Assembly (NCBI GenBank): GCA_947498935.1
Contig: CANMMM010000013.1
Coordinates: 62,001 to 126,000, forward strand
Reading direction: 5' to 3'
DNA: 64,000 nucleotides
From: an uncultured Aquimarina sp.
Lineage (GTDB): Bacteria > Bacteroidota > Bacteroidia > Flavobacteriales > Flavobacteriaceae
Shown in pieces: positions 28,035-36,976 of this stretch. Every line of letters starts with the position of its first letter. The stretch's first letter is position 1. The notes below the pieces were generated by a model. It searched no databases. It was not told the DNA's origin and was given only the letters and a program-made list of their open reading frames with translations. The position numbers were made by a program, and so were the translations under genes.

Positions 28035-29105
28035 CTAAATATCTGTAAGATTGATTTCTAAGTTGTCACCGCCTTTTACTTGGATGTTATCGATGGTTCT
28101 TTCCATATCATCGAGGTGATCCATGAGCAGGAACGGAGTACTTTTGGCATTAGGAGTCCCTAATAAGGCTTTGCCATCATTCGTATCTGCATTCCATGTT
28201 TCATTCCGATCACTGGGTTTTACTCCATTTGGGTATGCCATAAAAATGGTAGCAAGGGTGGTATCGTTAATGATTGTATTTCTAGTGATTTTGCTAACGC
28301 CTCTGATGGCTGCGGCTACACTAGCATCTTTGTCATCTTGTCCATGATAGTGTGCTTCGGCAGCATCTTTATATTGGCGGTATAAGATTTCTGAATTATT
28401 AATCCCTTTTCCGCTACTACGAGCCGTATCATACTCTGCAAAATTCCATGCGGCTTTGATGGTTCTGTGTGCGAGATCGAATTCATTGCTATAATCTCCT
28501 TCATATTCATCAGTTCCTACATCGGGTCTCGCTTCTTCATCGGGATTATACCCTTTGGTGTTTACACGATAGCGACTAGGCGATAATGGGTGTACTGTGG
28601 TGGCGTAGTTATCAGTATACCTTCCTGTGCTTCTTGCTTTTTTGGTTGCTATTTGCTGTAGAATGGTATCGCGTCGTGCAGCATCATTATATGCTACAAT
28701 AGCAGCTTCTAGTAAATCCATATAGCCATTCCCTTTTGCATAGCAATCATCATACTCTGTATTTAATTTTGTCCAGATAGCATCTCGTTTCTCTTCACCA
28801 GTTAGAGCTCCTACCACGGATGCTTCGATACCGTTACCAACTAAGGGTGCTAGATCAGCTAATGGTGGTTTGATTGTTTTTTTGAGTTGAATGGGCGAGC
28901 TATTAGCAGTATAGGCATCGGCTTGGTGCTGCCAGTGTGCTGCTTTTTGTGTTCTAGGGCTTGTAGCTACCATACTACTGACACGCTGATATCCTCGGGC
29001 ATCTGCTCTGTTATTCGCAAACTCCATACGAGCTGTTGTAGTATTGGCAGTCGTTTGGTGTGTGGAGGAGTTACTTTCTTGTGGCTGTAGAGTGTGAAGA
29101 TGCAT
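28035..29105 (-). CDS. Putative eCIS-associated cargo/effector-like protein
   Basis: 356 residues, no signal peptide. Residues about 30-76 read NRADARGYQRVSSM...SPRTQKAAHWQHQADAY...SPIQLKK. This resembles the N-terminal leader of proteins linked to extracellular contractile injection systems (pattern NRPEAxAQRKLQEMxxNSPQxKQAAQLQxMADxY...PIQKK). The rest, about residues 100-356, is soluble, charged and unknown to me, with NEFDLAHRTIKAAWNFAEYDTARSS and DLGTP-like turns. No eCIS sheath, baseplate or ATPase gene is present in the window. It lies inside the cobalamin locus on the same strand, with clear gaps on both sides (274 and 145 bp), so it looks inserted. The likeness is by eye only. Confidence 0.5.
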   Translation of the reverse strand: MHLHTLQPQESNSSTHQTTANTTTARMEFANNRADARGYQRVSSMVATSPRTQKAAHWQHQADAYTANSSPIQLKKTIKPPLADLAPLVGNGIEASVVGALTGEEKRDAIWTKLNTEYDDCYAKGNGYMDLLEAAIVAYNDAARRDTILQQIATKKARSTGRYTDNYATTVHPLSPSRYRVNTKGYNPDEEARPDVGTDEYEGDYSNEFDLAHRTIKAAWNFAEYDTARSSGKGINNSEILYRQYKDAAEAHYHGQDDKDASVAAAIRGVSKITRNTIINDTTLATIFMAYPNGVKPSDRNETWNADTNDGKALLGTPNAKSTPFLLMDHLDDMERTIDNIQVKGGDNLEINLTDI

Positions 29106-29250
29106 GGTGCTACTATTTTATTCTATACTTGTAAATATAGTATAAAATATTGATTATTTGGGATTTATGGGGTGGTTTTGTGTGTGGTTATCTATGTAGA
29201 AGGGATATGGGGAGTAAGCAGTATATGGTAGGAGCATTTTAGAAATCATG

Positions 29251-29769
29251 TTATATTTTGATCACTGCCCCATAGCTTATTTTTATATCAAAAGAGTCTT
29301 TGAGTTCTATCCCACGTAGGTGGGCGAGTAGCGCTCTCATAGGGCCTGCATGGGTAACGATGATGATGGTATCTGCTGTGGCTAAGGATAGGCTGTGGTA
29401 GAAGTCTACTATTCTTTGTTGGAGTGCGATATACGATTCGCCTTTGGGGGGAGCTGTATGTACAAAATCGCTCATCCAAGGGGTCAGTTGTTCCTGAGGA
29501 ATCGCATCCCATGCTGTGAGTTCCCAATCTCCAAAGTTAACTTCTTGTAGGCGAGGATCGGTATGTATGGGAAGCTGCCATGTAGCTGCTAGTTTTTGGC
29601 ATCGCTGTAAAGGGCTGCTGTAGAGCTGTGTATGGCCTTGTGCTGCAATTTGCTGATGGATGGTGGCTACTTCGGTATCGAAGGTGTCGGTGACATCGAT
29701 ATCACTTTGTCCATAGCAGATACCTTTGGCGATAGCTGGTGTGGTATGTCTGACTACATATACTTCCAT
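29251..29769 (-). CDS. cobC: Alpha-ribazole phosphatase (histidine phosphatase family)
   Basis: 172 residues of the histidine phosphatase superfamily. The phospho-acceptor RHTTP motif is at residues 7-11 and the acid YSSPLQRC near residue 51. E83-like GDWELTAWD and the closing VTHAGPMRALLA complete the site. CobC removes the 5'-phosphate from alpha-ribazole phosphate or adenosylcobalamin phosphate. Its first 16 bp overlap the end of cobS, so translational coupling is likely. Last cob gene of the salvage operon. Confidence 0.87.
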   Translation of the reverse strand: MEVYVVRHTTPAIAKGICYGQSDIDVTDTFDTEVATIHQQIAAQGHTQLYSSPLQRCQKLAATWQLPIHTDPRLQEVNFGDWELTAWDAIPQEQLTPWMSDFVHTAPPKGESYIALQQRIVDFYHSLSLATADTIIIVTHAGPMRALLAHLRGIELKDSFDIKISYGAVIKI

Positions 29770-30515
29770 AGGGCACTTATGCTTAGATAAAAGATGACTT
29801 CACTTACTTGTTGTACAGCACCAGCACAGTCTCCTGTTTGTCCACCAATCCATCGATTGAATTTAGCACCTAAAAATACCTTAGAGAGGTACATAGGGAT
29901 CAGAGTACAGAATATCCATGGACTTCTGAAGAACAATAAGGGGATACAGCCGATGCCCATAGATATGAGTAGCATGGTGGTAGTCATGCTTTTTGCAGCG
30001 GGTTTTGATTTACTGTCTCCTGTGTCACGTACGTACGGATGTGTATAGATTAGGGTAGTAGCGATGGCTCTGCTAAGACTATGCCCTGCAATAAGTGTAA
30101 GAGGGATTACTGTGGTATCGATAGCTCGTAGGGCTGTGAATTTAAGGGCTAACACTAGGAGAATGCCTACTGTTCCATAGGTACCCAATCGAGAGTCTTT
30201 CATGATCAGTAGGATTTTTTCTTTGGTCCATCCACCCCCAAATCCATCACAGACATCGGCGAATCCATCTTCATGAAAGGCGCCAGTGGTGTATATCGAG
30301 GCCACCATACTGAGTAATAGTGCTATGTCTGTAGTAAATAACAGCGCAGCAATGCTATAGGTTACTGCGCTAATACTACCGACTAGGATACCGATTAGCG
30401 AGAAATATTTACTACTTTTAGTTAGGTATTCTGGATGATGGTCTATCCATTTTGCACATGGAATTCTGGTAAAGAATTGCAAGGCGGTAAGCAGTATATG
30501 AACTTCTTTTTTCAT
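29754..30515 (-). CDS. cobS: Adenosylcobinamide-GDP ribazoletransferase (cobalamin synthase)
   Basis: 253 residues, six or so membrane helices. The family's acidic motif is clear: FHEDGFADVCDGFGGG near residue 80, then MKDSRLGTYG. CobS joins alpha-ribazole (phosphate) to adenosylcobinamide-GDP in the inner membrane, finishing the lower ligand loop. It starts 5 bp after the cobT stop and overlaps cobC by 16 bp. Length is normal for the family. Confidence 0.92.
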   Translation of the reverse strand: MKKEVHILLTALQFFTRIPCAKWIDHHPEYLTKSSKYFSLIGILVGSISAVTYSIAALLFTTDIALLLSMVASIYTTGAFHEDGFADVCDGFGGGWTKEKILLIMKDSRLGTYGTVGILLVLALKFTALRAIDTTVIPLTLIAGHSLSRAIATTLIYTHPYVRDTGDSKSKPAAKSMTTTMLLISMGIGCIPLLFFRSPWIFCTLIPMYLSKVFLGAKFNRWIGGQTGDCAGAVQQVSEVIFYLSISALWKYM

Positions 30516-30520
30516 GCTCT

Positions 30521-31552
30521 TTAACTCGCAGTCACTCCAGCAGCTTCAAAACTAGCCATATTGTTTAAAAAAGCAACGGCGCTCTGTATGACGGGATAGG
30601 CTACTGCTACTCCTGTACCTTCTCCTAAGCGCATGCCTAGATCGATTAGTGGTTTTTTATCGAGGTGCTTGAGCATTTTTTTGTGTCCTTGTTCATCGGA
30701 ATTATGCGCACAGATACAATAGTCTAATACATTTTCTTCTAGTGCATTGGCGGCTAATAGTGCTGCGGTAACAATAAACCCGTCTACAAGTACAGTCATT
30801 CTTAATTCTGCAGCCTTAAGGATAGCTCCTGTAATCATCACGATTTCAAAACCTCCAAAGGTCGCTAACGCTTCTAAGGGAGAGGTGATGGTATGGCTGC
30901 TGTATACGTGTTCTAATACACGTTTCTTTTGTTTTATGGCTTCCATCTGCAATCCTGTACCTGCTCCTACACATTCTGCGATAGGAATAGCTGTAAAATA
31001 GCTCATCAATAGTGCTGCTGATGAGGAATTACTGATTCCCATTTCGCCAAACCCAATTACATTACACCCTTCATTATGGGTAGCAGTTACAATTTCAGCT
31101 CCTTTTTGGATAGCGAGCTGGCATTGTTCCATAGTCATGGCGGGTTCGTCTTCGTAGTTTTTGGTTGCGTAATCAATTTTAGCATCGATTAATCCATCAA
31201 TGAGTCCAAAATCATGATTGACACCTGCATCTACAATTTTTAGGTCGATTGCGTTTTGATTGCTAAAGGCATTGATGGCAGCTCCTCCATTCAGGAAATT
31301 AAAAACCATCTGTTGTGTAACAATTTGTGGAAAAGGATTCACTTCTCCTTTTATAGCGATGCCGTGATCACCTGCAAAAACAACGATGGTAGGTTTTTCT
31401 AGTGAAGGGGTTTTCGTATTTTGAATAAGTCCTATTTGCAATGCCGTTTTTTCTAAATAACCCAGTGAGCCTATCGGTTTGGTTTTTAGATTGATCGAAT
31501 GCTGGATGGCATTTTCTAACGTTTTGTCTAAAGGGGTGATTGTAAAATTCAT
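30521..31552 (-). CDS. cobT: Nicotinate-nucleotide-dimethylbenzimidazole phosphoribosyltransferase
   Basis: 343 residues, full length. Typical segments are KPIGSLGYLE at the start, VVFAGDHGIA, GAAINAF, FGEMGISNSSSAALL in the middle and LGMRLGEGTGVAVAYPVI with the catalytic glutamate near the end. It activates the lower-ligand base by making alpha-ribazole phosphate. The start directly abuts the cobU stop (31552/31553). Cytoplasmic. Confidence 0.95.
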   Translation of the reverse strand: MNFTITPLDKTLENAIQHSINLKTKPIGSLGYLEKTALQIGLIQNTKTPSLEKPTIVVFAGDHGIAIKGEVNPFPQIVTQQMVFNFLNGGAAINAFSNQNAIDLKIVDAGVNHDFGLIDGLIDAKIDYATKNYEDEPAMTMEQCQLAIQKGAEIVTATHNEGCNVIGFGEMGISNSSSAALLMSYFTAIPIAECVGAGTGLQMEAIKQKKRVLEHVYSSHTITSPLEALATFGGFEIVMITGAILKAAELRMTVLVDGFIVTAALLAANALEENVLDYCICAHNSDEQGHKKMLKHLDKKPLIDLGMRLGEGTGVAVAYPVIQSAVAFLNNMASFEAAGVTAS

Positions 31553-32056
31553 TTATTTGATGGTTACAGGTATACCAGATACCATTAGTATTGCTTTGTG
31601 TGCGTGTTTGGCGATATGCTGGTTCATCCAGCCTTGTAGTTCGGTGAATTTTCTTCCGATCTTGGTCGTAGCATGTACACCCATTCCTATTTCATTAGAA
31701 ATAATGATGAGTGTAGCATCTATCGTAAGTAGTTTGTTGAATTCTGCAATGGCTTGTTCTAATGCCACCGTTACATCATTTTGGGCATCCATAAAAAAAT
31801 TGGTCAGCCATAGCGTGACACAATCAATGACGACTACGCTGTTTTTAGGAATTTTTGCAGCGATTTCTTTTTCTTCTTCTATAGAGGTCCATCGATGGTC
31901 TCTCTCTTGGATATGTCTATCAATACGCTGTTGGTGGTCTGCATCCCATACTCTCGAAGTCGCTAAATAAATAGGAGTTTCAGAAAGCTGAAGTGCTAGT
32001 TGCTGGGCATAGTTGCTCTTGCCTGATCGTTCACCACCAGTGATGTAGTACAACAT
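31553..32056 (-). CDS. cobU: Adenosylcobinamide kinase / guanylyltransferase
   Basis: 167 residues. P-loop GGERSGKS at residues 7-14, the HIQERDHRW segment with the guanylylated histidine near residue 45, and VVIDCVTLWLTN around residue 75. It phosphorylates adenosylcobinamide and adds GMP. First gene of the operon cobU-cobT-cobS-cobC. Presence of the loop-assembly genes alone, with no corrin ring synthesis genes in the window, points to salvage of imported corrinoids (the rest of the genome is not visible). Confidence 0.93.
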   Translation of the reverse strand: MLYYITGGERSGKSNYAQQLALQLSETPIYLATSRVWDADHQQRIDRHIQERDHRWTSIEEEKEIAAKIPKNSVVVIDCVTLWLTNFFMDAQNDVTVALEQAIAEFNKLLTIDATLIIISNEIGMGVHATTKIGRKFTELQGWMNQHIAKHAHKAILMVSGIPVTIK

Positions 32057-32075
32057 ATAAATAGATTTTTAGACA

Positions 32076-32083
32076 CAAAGATA
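32076..32083 (-). promoter_or_regulatory. -7 box (TATCTTTG) of the cobU operon
   Basis: Exact TAnnTTTG on the minus strand, 20 bp before the cobU ATG. The leader would be under 20 nt, which leaves no room for a riboswitch on this side. Confidence 0.6.
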
Positions 32084-32113
32084 GTAGTATTCTCAATTTA
32101 TTTTAAAATTCGT

Positions 32114-32143
32114 ATTGTTTTTACACTAAATGTAATAATTTCG
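32114..32143 (+). promoter_or_regulatory. Candidate promoter of the riboswitch-btuB transcript
   Basis: attg followed after 18 bp by TAATTTCG, one mismatch from TAnnTTTG. It would start transcription just before the riboswitch. Overlaps no gene. Moderate support only. Confidence 0.35.
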
Positions 32144-32152
32144 CGCAAAATT

Positions 32153-32418
32153 TTGGTTCCTATACCTAAGCTTAGGTATAGGATTAAAAGGGAATTAGGT
32201 GCTCTACTGTCTTTAGTACTAGAGAACTATACTTAGTAGAATACTACTGCATGGAGATGCATAGAGTGTTTTATAAGTAGTAGAAAATCCTAAGCTGTTC
32301 CCGCAACTGTAAGCTAGGCCATAGTAGTATATAACTGCTAGGTACTGATCATTCTTCTAAGACCACTGCTGTATAGCGGGAAGGTGTATGATCAGATGCA
32401 AGCCAGGAGACCTGCCAT
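32153..32418 (+). ncRNA. Cobalamin riboswitch
   Basis: Conserved blocks in order: aaaagggaa (32186-32194), GGTG (32198-32201), aaaatcc (32284-32290), cccgcaactgtaag (32300-32313) and the B12 box agccaggagacctgcc (32401-32416). ttagg and cctaa close the stem around the first pair of blocks. Its aptamer carries about 82 nt between GGTG and aaaatcc, where typical members have almost none. It lies 95 bp before the TonB receptor start. Ligand binding would be expected to turn the receptor gene off. Confidence 0.93.
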
Positions 32419-32512
32419 AATTTGTATAAGTCAAACTTTCGGGATAAAGGTTTGGGTATGGGTAAACTACATACTTTTTTCCGGTAATTACACTAATTAA
32501 GTCATTTAAAAG

Positions 32513-34429
32513 ATGAAAAAAAGAGTATTTTATGGAGCAGCGCTATTAGCGTTTGTCTCTCAATCTATGGTAGCGCAAACGGATACCGACACCGTAGAAA
32601 CACTAGAGGAGGTCGTGCTATCTGACTCTAAGTTCGAGCTTACGAGGGCACAGAGCGGTAAGGTGATCGCTAAGATCACAGCAGAAGAGTTAGAAAAAAG
32701 CAAGGGGCAATCGGTGGCTACCGTATTATCTAGAGTCGCAGGTATTACGATCAATGGTCGTAATAGTAGTGCAGGACAGAATCTGGGCTATACCATTCGA
32801 GGAGGAAGAAATAATGGGGTAGTGATTCGCGTCGATGGAGTTACACTGGTCGTTCCCTCTTCTGTAGGAGGAGATTTTGACCTGCGGTTAGTATCCGTAG
32901 ATCAGATCGAATCGATAGAGGTGCTCAAAGGAGCAGCTAGTACATTGTATGGATCAGGAGCTACAACAGCTGTGATTAATATCATGACTAAGAAGGCTAG
33001 TAACAAGCCTATTACCGCACAGTTTTCTAGTGCCATGGGTACCAATCAATCTCAGGAAGATCAGGCCTATACGATAGAAGAGTTTCATCATCATGCTAGG
33101 ATTCATGGTACGCTAGGAAAACTGAGCTATGCCACAAGCCTGAGTCACCAGTTTACCGATGGATTATCGGCAGCTGAGGTAGCAGGTGCTACGAGTGACC
33201 CATTTAGCAGGTATAATGTAACGGCTCAATTGGGGTATGCATTTAGCAATAACTTTCGTGTAGCGCTGCATGGAAATCTAGATGACTATACGACAGCTCT
33301 AGATCCTTCGGGGGCTGATGGAAATAATGGATTCGATAGAAGGCAGTTACGTGCTGGGTCTTTTTGGGAATATACATACCCTAATGGGAGTATTACCTTT
33401 GTAGACAATTACTCCTTATTCGATACTAAATTCGAGTCTGATTTCTTTGCCTCTAAGAATGACAGTCGTTTGTACACCTTTGATGCCTATACTAAATATG
33501 TGTTTTCTAATAAAATACATGCAGTAGTCGGGGCAAATGGTACGTATAGTGATTTTAATAGTTTTAGTGCAGGGAGTCGCGATGGTGTATTTACACAAAC
33601 GATTAATGATCATGAAGCAGATTTTGATATCATCGATCCGTATGCCAATGTGGTATATACTTCTGATATAGGATTGAATCTAAATGTAGGGGCACGATTG
33701 AATATTCATAGTGTATATGGTACACATTTTATCTACTCAGTGAATCCTTCGTATGTATATGATGTAGAAAATTACACGCTAAAAGGCTTGGTATCTTATA
33801 GTACGGCATATACCACCCCTACGTTGTTTGAGTTGTTTGCACCTACTTTTGGGAATCGTGACTTGCAGCCAGAAGAAAGTAGCACCTTTGAAGCGGGGAT
33901 AGAGGTTACACGCCAAAAAAACACACGCTTGAGTGTAGTGTATTTTGACCGTCGTTCAGAGAATTTCCTTACGTTTGATCCATCTACTTTCGTCAGTGTG
34001 AATGCAGCCAATGATGTAGAGGTAAATGGGATAGAAGCTACATTTGCTATGCAATTGATCGATGCGATCGATCTAAAAGCGAATTATACCTATACGAATA
34101 TTGATCGCTTAGAGGATGCGATTCGAATTCCGGCGCATATGTTTAATGCTTCTGTAGGTTATCAGCTATCCAAAGCTACCTATGCATCGATTGAATATCA
34201 GTTTAATGATACGATCGAGGATCGAAGTTTTGACCCTGTTACCTTTGCACCCACTCCTGTAGCACTGGATAGTTATGGATTGTTAAATGCGCATATCAGT
34301 CATCAGGCACTTAAGAACCTACAGGTATTTGCTGCGATACAGAATATTACGAATACGGACTACCAAGAGGTATTCGGGTTTAGCACTAGAGGTAGAAATG
34401 TCAGTGCAGGGTTTACCTTGGATTTTTAA
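32513..34429 (+). CDS. btuB: TonB-dependent outer membrane receptor, corrinoid (BtuB-like)
   Basis: 638 residues. Signal peptide to SMVAQ (about 22). A TonB-box-like TLEEVVLSD region comes first. The plug domain follows, with VLSRVAGITINGR, GYTIRGGRNNGVVIRVDGV and VEVLKG-type IESIEVLKGAASTLYGSGA. The rest is a 22-strand barrel ending in aromatic F (AGFTLDF). No N-terminal carboxypeptidase-like domain, so it is not of SusC type. The cobalamin riboswitch in its leader identifies the ligand class. Together with btuFCD it would move corrinoids across both membranes. Confidence 0.92.
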   Translation: MKKRVFYGAALLAFVSQSMVAQTDTDTVETLEEVVLSDSKFELTRAQSGKVIAKITAEELEKSKGQSVATVLSRVAGITINGRNSSAGQNLGYTIRGGRNNGVVIRVDGVTLVVPSSVGGDFDLRLVSVDQIESIEVLKGAASTLYGSGATTAVINIMTKKASNKPITAQFSSAMGTNQSQEDQAYTIEEFHHHARIHGTLGKLSYATSLSHQFTDGLSAAEVAGATSDPFSRYNVTAQLGYAFSNNFRVALHGNLDDYTTALDPSGADGNNGFDRRQLRAGSFWEYTYPNGSITFVDNYSLFDTKFESDFFASKNDSRLYTFDAYTKYVFSNKIHAVVGANGTYSDFNSFSAGSRDGVFTQTINDHEADFDIIDPYANVVYTSDIGLNLNVGARLNIHSVYGTHFIYSVNPSYVYDVENYTLKGLVSYSTAYTTPTLFELFAPTFGNRDLQPEESSTFEAGIEVTRQKNTRLSVVYFDRRSENFLTFDPSTFVSVNAANDVEVNGIEATFAMQLIDAIDLKANYTYTNIDRLEDAIRIPAHMFNASVGYQLSKATYASIEYQFNDTIEDRSFDPVTFAPTPVALDSYGLLNAHISHQALKNLQVFAAIQNITNTDYQEVFGFSTRGRNVSAGFTLDF

Positions 34430-34443
34430 TAGCGCTTATAGTA

Positions 34444-34469
34444 AATTATAAAAAGTGTAAACCACTTCT
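34444..34469 (+). repeat. Solo end of the MITE-like element
   Basis: aattataaaaagtgtaaaccacttc matches the right terminus of the intact copies (42191-42351). The rest of the element is absent. It sits between btuB and a palindromic repeat. Confidence 0.5.
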
Positions 34470-34487
34470 GTAGCTAGTACTGATGCT

Positions 34488-34575
34488 GCGTTAGGGATCG
34501 CAGTGGAAATCCCACAGCACGACGTGAGGAGTGCGAGGAATTGGAGCGCAGCGCCCGACCCTTGGGGAACGCCCT
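34488..34575 (-). repeat. Dispersed palindromic element, core type B
   Basis: Begins gcgttaggg and ends ggggaacgccct; core with cccacagcacgacg and gcgaggaattgg. 58 bp beyond the btuB stop. Confidence 0.85.
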
Positions 34576-34583
34576 ATATATCA

Positions 34584-34625
34584 TTAAAAAAACACCTTAT
34601 GTATAAAAGCATAAGGTGTTTTTTG
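34584..34625. terminator. Bidirectional terminator between btuB and the S41 protease gene
   Basis: Stem aaaaacaccttatg / cataaggtgtttttt with a short loop; A/T runs on both sides serve the two convergent genes. Confidence 0.85.
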
Positions 34626-34650
34626 GTTACTGTGTGAAGAGAAAGGGATC

Positions 34651-36087
34651 CTATTGATCTATATACATACGCTCGTAGGTAGGTAGGTGCATTTTACTAT
34701 CACCTATGACCTCTAGTGGTGTAGAGGTGGTACGAGCAGATTTAGTAATTACACCAGTAATCTGTTCGATAGCCGTTTTAAGCAATGGTTCTGCTGGATC
34801 GCCCAAAACACCTAGATCAGATACTTTTTCGGCGAGTTCTATATCTGGTGCAAAGCCCGCAAAATAATCAGTAACTCCATCCGCATTAGCAGAGCGCAGT
34901 ACCAGTGGCTGCATGGCATAGCTATGTCCTGTATTGGCATTGGTACGGCCAAAGTTATTAGAATCATACAGCGTAATCGATGCTTGGAACTTTCCTCGGG
35001 TCGCTGTTCCTATTTTAATCACCTCTATATAGGGGTCTAATCCATTAATCACTAATTCACTGGCAGAGGCAGAACTCCCGCTAGTTAGGATAAAAACTCG
35101 GCTCAGATTTAAGCTATTGATAGCGCTATTATCTCTGATTTTATCATCGAATAGATTGGTGTCTCCAAATCTTTCTTGCAGATCGCTGTTCCATTCTTCT
35201 GTACTGAACACTTGTCCATTAAACTGTCCTGTGATCATGCTTGATAGATCAATTGCAGTCATTACAGAACCCCCCCCATTGTATCGTAGATCGAGCACTA
35301 GATCAGTCACCCCATCGGATTTAAACTTTCCAAAAGCCTCATTGAGTTGTGGATCGAAATTAGCAGTAAAACCATTATACATTAAATAGCCAATACGATT
35401 GCCATCAATATCTAGTGTTTTGGCGATATGAACGGGATTTTCTGTGTTTTGTGACTTCGTAAGTTGTACACTTTCTCCAGTGGAGCTTACGGTTTCGCCA
35501 TCATAGGTAGCTAATCCTATGGTGTAGTTATCTAAAGATCGTAGGGGGGCGAAGGTGCTAGGATCTGTAGTCAATCGCACTCCATTAACAGTGTTAAAAA
35601 TAACACCACGTTTAATGCCTTTGGTTGCTGCATCTGTACCAGGCAGTACATAGCGTACATAGCCGATTACCTTATCAGAGTCTTCTATTTCGCGAACTAG
35701 GCTGTATTCCATGCCATTAGATTTTGTAACACCATCAAAAGCCTGTTCTAAGGCGATAAAATCACTTACTAAGAAGCTAAAATCATCTACATTAAAGGTT
35801 TTATCTCCAATGTTTACACTTCTTTTAGAGAGCAGTGCATCAAAAAAATCACGAGGTTGCGAGAAGTTTCTTAAGAAGTTCGTGTATTGCTGATCCGAGG
35901 TAAAACGGTTATTAGATAGATCATCGACATCTTCTTTATATAAATAAAATGTATTCAGTCCTCGCCAGATAAAATCATTGACATCAGTACTAGTAGCTGT
36001 AGCAACGTCATCATCTTTGTCTGTAAAACAGCTAGTGGGTAGCAATGCTAAGCAAAGCAATAAAGCTGATGGTAGTATAAGTCTCAT
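34651..36087 (-). CDS. S41 family C-terminal-processing-type protease (lipoprotein)
   Basis: 478 residues. Signal with lipobox LPTSC (about residue 20). An N-terminal helical segment (NDFIWRGLNTFYLYK) is followed by a PDZ-like domain (residues about 105-195). The S41 core has LVLDLRYNGGGS, the catalytic serine in TSGSSASASE and the lysine in TRGKFQAS. This is the tail-specific protease fold acting in the periplasm. The Ser/Lys dyad looks intact. Convergent with btuB across a shared terminator. Substrate unknown. Confidence 0.88.
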   Translation of the reverse strand: MRLILPSALLLCLALLPTSCFTDKDDDVATATSTDVNDFIWRGLNTFYLYKEDVDDLSNNRFTSDQQYTNFLRNFSQPRDFFDALLSKRSVNIGDKTFNVDDFSFLVSDFIALEQAFDGVTKSNGMEYSLVREIEDSDKVIGYVRYVLPGTDAATKGIKRGVIFNTVNGVRLTTDPSTFAPLRSLDNYTIGLATYDGETVSSTGESVQLTKSQNTENPVHIAKTLDIDGNRIGYLMYNGFTANFDPQLNEAFGKFKSDGVTDLVLDLRYNGGGSVMTAIDLSSMITGQFNGQVFSTEEWNSDLQERFGDTNLFDDKIRDNSAINSLNLSRVFILTSGSSASASELVINGLDPYIEVIKIGTATRGKFQASITLYDSNNFGRTNANTGHSYAMQPLVLRSANADGVTDYFAGFAPDIELAEKVSDLGVLGDPAEPLLKTAIEQITGVITKSARTTSTPLEVIGDSKMHLPTYERMYIDQ

Positions 36088-36466
36088 AAGTATAGCTTTT
36101 TTTTATAACGCGTAATATATGTAATAGTATAAGGTAAAAATACAATTTTATAGCCTATTAGATGCATACCCTATAATAATTGGGCTGCTTTCTAAGTACA
36201 TGTTCAGCACACTAGCATAGTGTTGGATATGCGATGCATACGATGTAATTTGTTGTTTATTAGGAGTATGCTGTTAGTTTTGTGTAGGTGATTTAGGCTT
36301 TTTGGGGCAGGTATTAAAAAAAAATGTAACAAATTGTATAGATAGTCGTCTGAAAGATATAAAGCTAACAATAATTAACGTATTCATTGCTAACTAAACC
36401 AACGCACAAGCCATGTATAATATACAGGCATGTAGCATATGATGGCTAAAAAGACAGTATACACAG
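36088..36466. other. 0.38-kb region between divergent genes
   Basis: Spacer between the S41 protease (minus) and the ECF sigma gene (plus). It must hold both promoters. I see no convincing -33/-7 pair and no RNA. Confidence 0.45.
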
Positions 36467-36976
36467 ATGAAAGAAAGTGTATTTATAACATTGACCAATG
36501 GGTTTAAAGATAAGCTGTATCGACTAGCCAAACGATTATTGGTGAGTACCGAAGAGGCAGAAGATGCTACCCAAGAAGTATTATTAAAATTATGGAGAAA
36601 TAAAAAACAAATTGGAACGTATAAGAATGTAGAGGCATTCGCGATGACCATGACTAAAAATTATTGTTATGACAAGCTAAAGGCCAAAGAAAACCAAAAC
36701 CTAAAAATAGTACACACCAATTATACAGACCAAGTGCCCACACTACAGCAGCAGTTAGAGGCTAAGGACAGTGTAGATTGGATCGAAAAAATAATCGATA
36801 AGTTGCCCAAGAAACAGCGTGTGATCGTGCAGCTTAGAGATGTAGAGCAGTATGATAATGCAGAGATTGCGGCCATGCTAGAGATCAACGAATCGGCGGT
36901 TAGAGCCGCTTTATCCAGAGCCAGAAAAGCAATACGAGAAGAATTAGTAAAAAAACACATGTATGGAGTTAGCTAA
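36467..36976 (+). CDS. ECF RNA polymerase sigma factor
   Basis: 169 residues, sigma-70 region 2 (residues about 10-75: FKDKLYRLAKRLLVSTEEAEDATQEVLLKLW) and region 4 (about 105-155: LPKKQRVIVQLRDVEQYDNAEIAAML...VRAALSRARKAIRE). Its last 14 bp overlap the next gene, a membrane protein likely to be its partner. The two DUF4252 genes that follow complete a cluster common in Flavobacteriia. Target genes unknown, but self-activation of the cluster is a reasonable inference. Confidence 0.92.
   Translation: MKESVFITLTNGFKDKLYRLAKRLLVSTEEAEDATQEVLLKLWRNKKQIGTYKNVEAFAMTMTKNYCYDKLKAKENQNLKIVHTNYTDQVPTLQQQLEAKDSVDWIEKIIDKLPKKQRVIVQLRDVEQYDNAEIAAMLEINESAVRAALSRARKAIREELVKKHMYGVS

Noticed and set aside
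32057-32150. Second riboswitch for the cobU operon
   Set aside because: A -7 box about 20 bp from the cobU ATG leaves no leader, and no B12 box is present on the minus strand.
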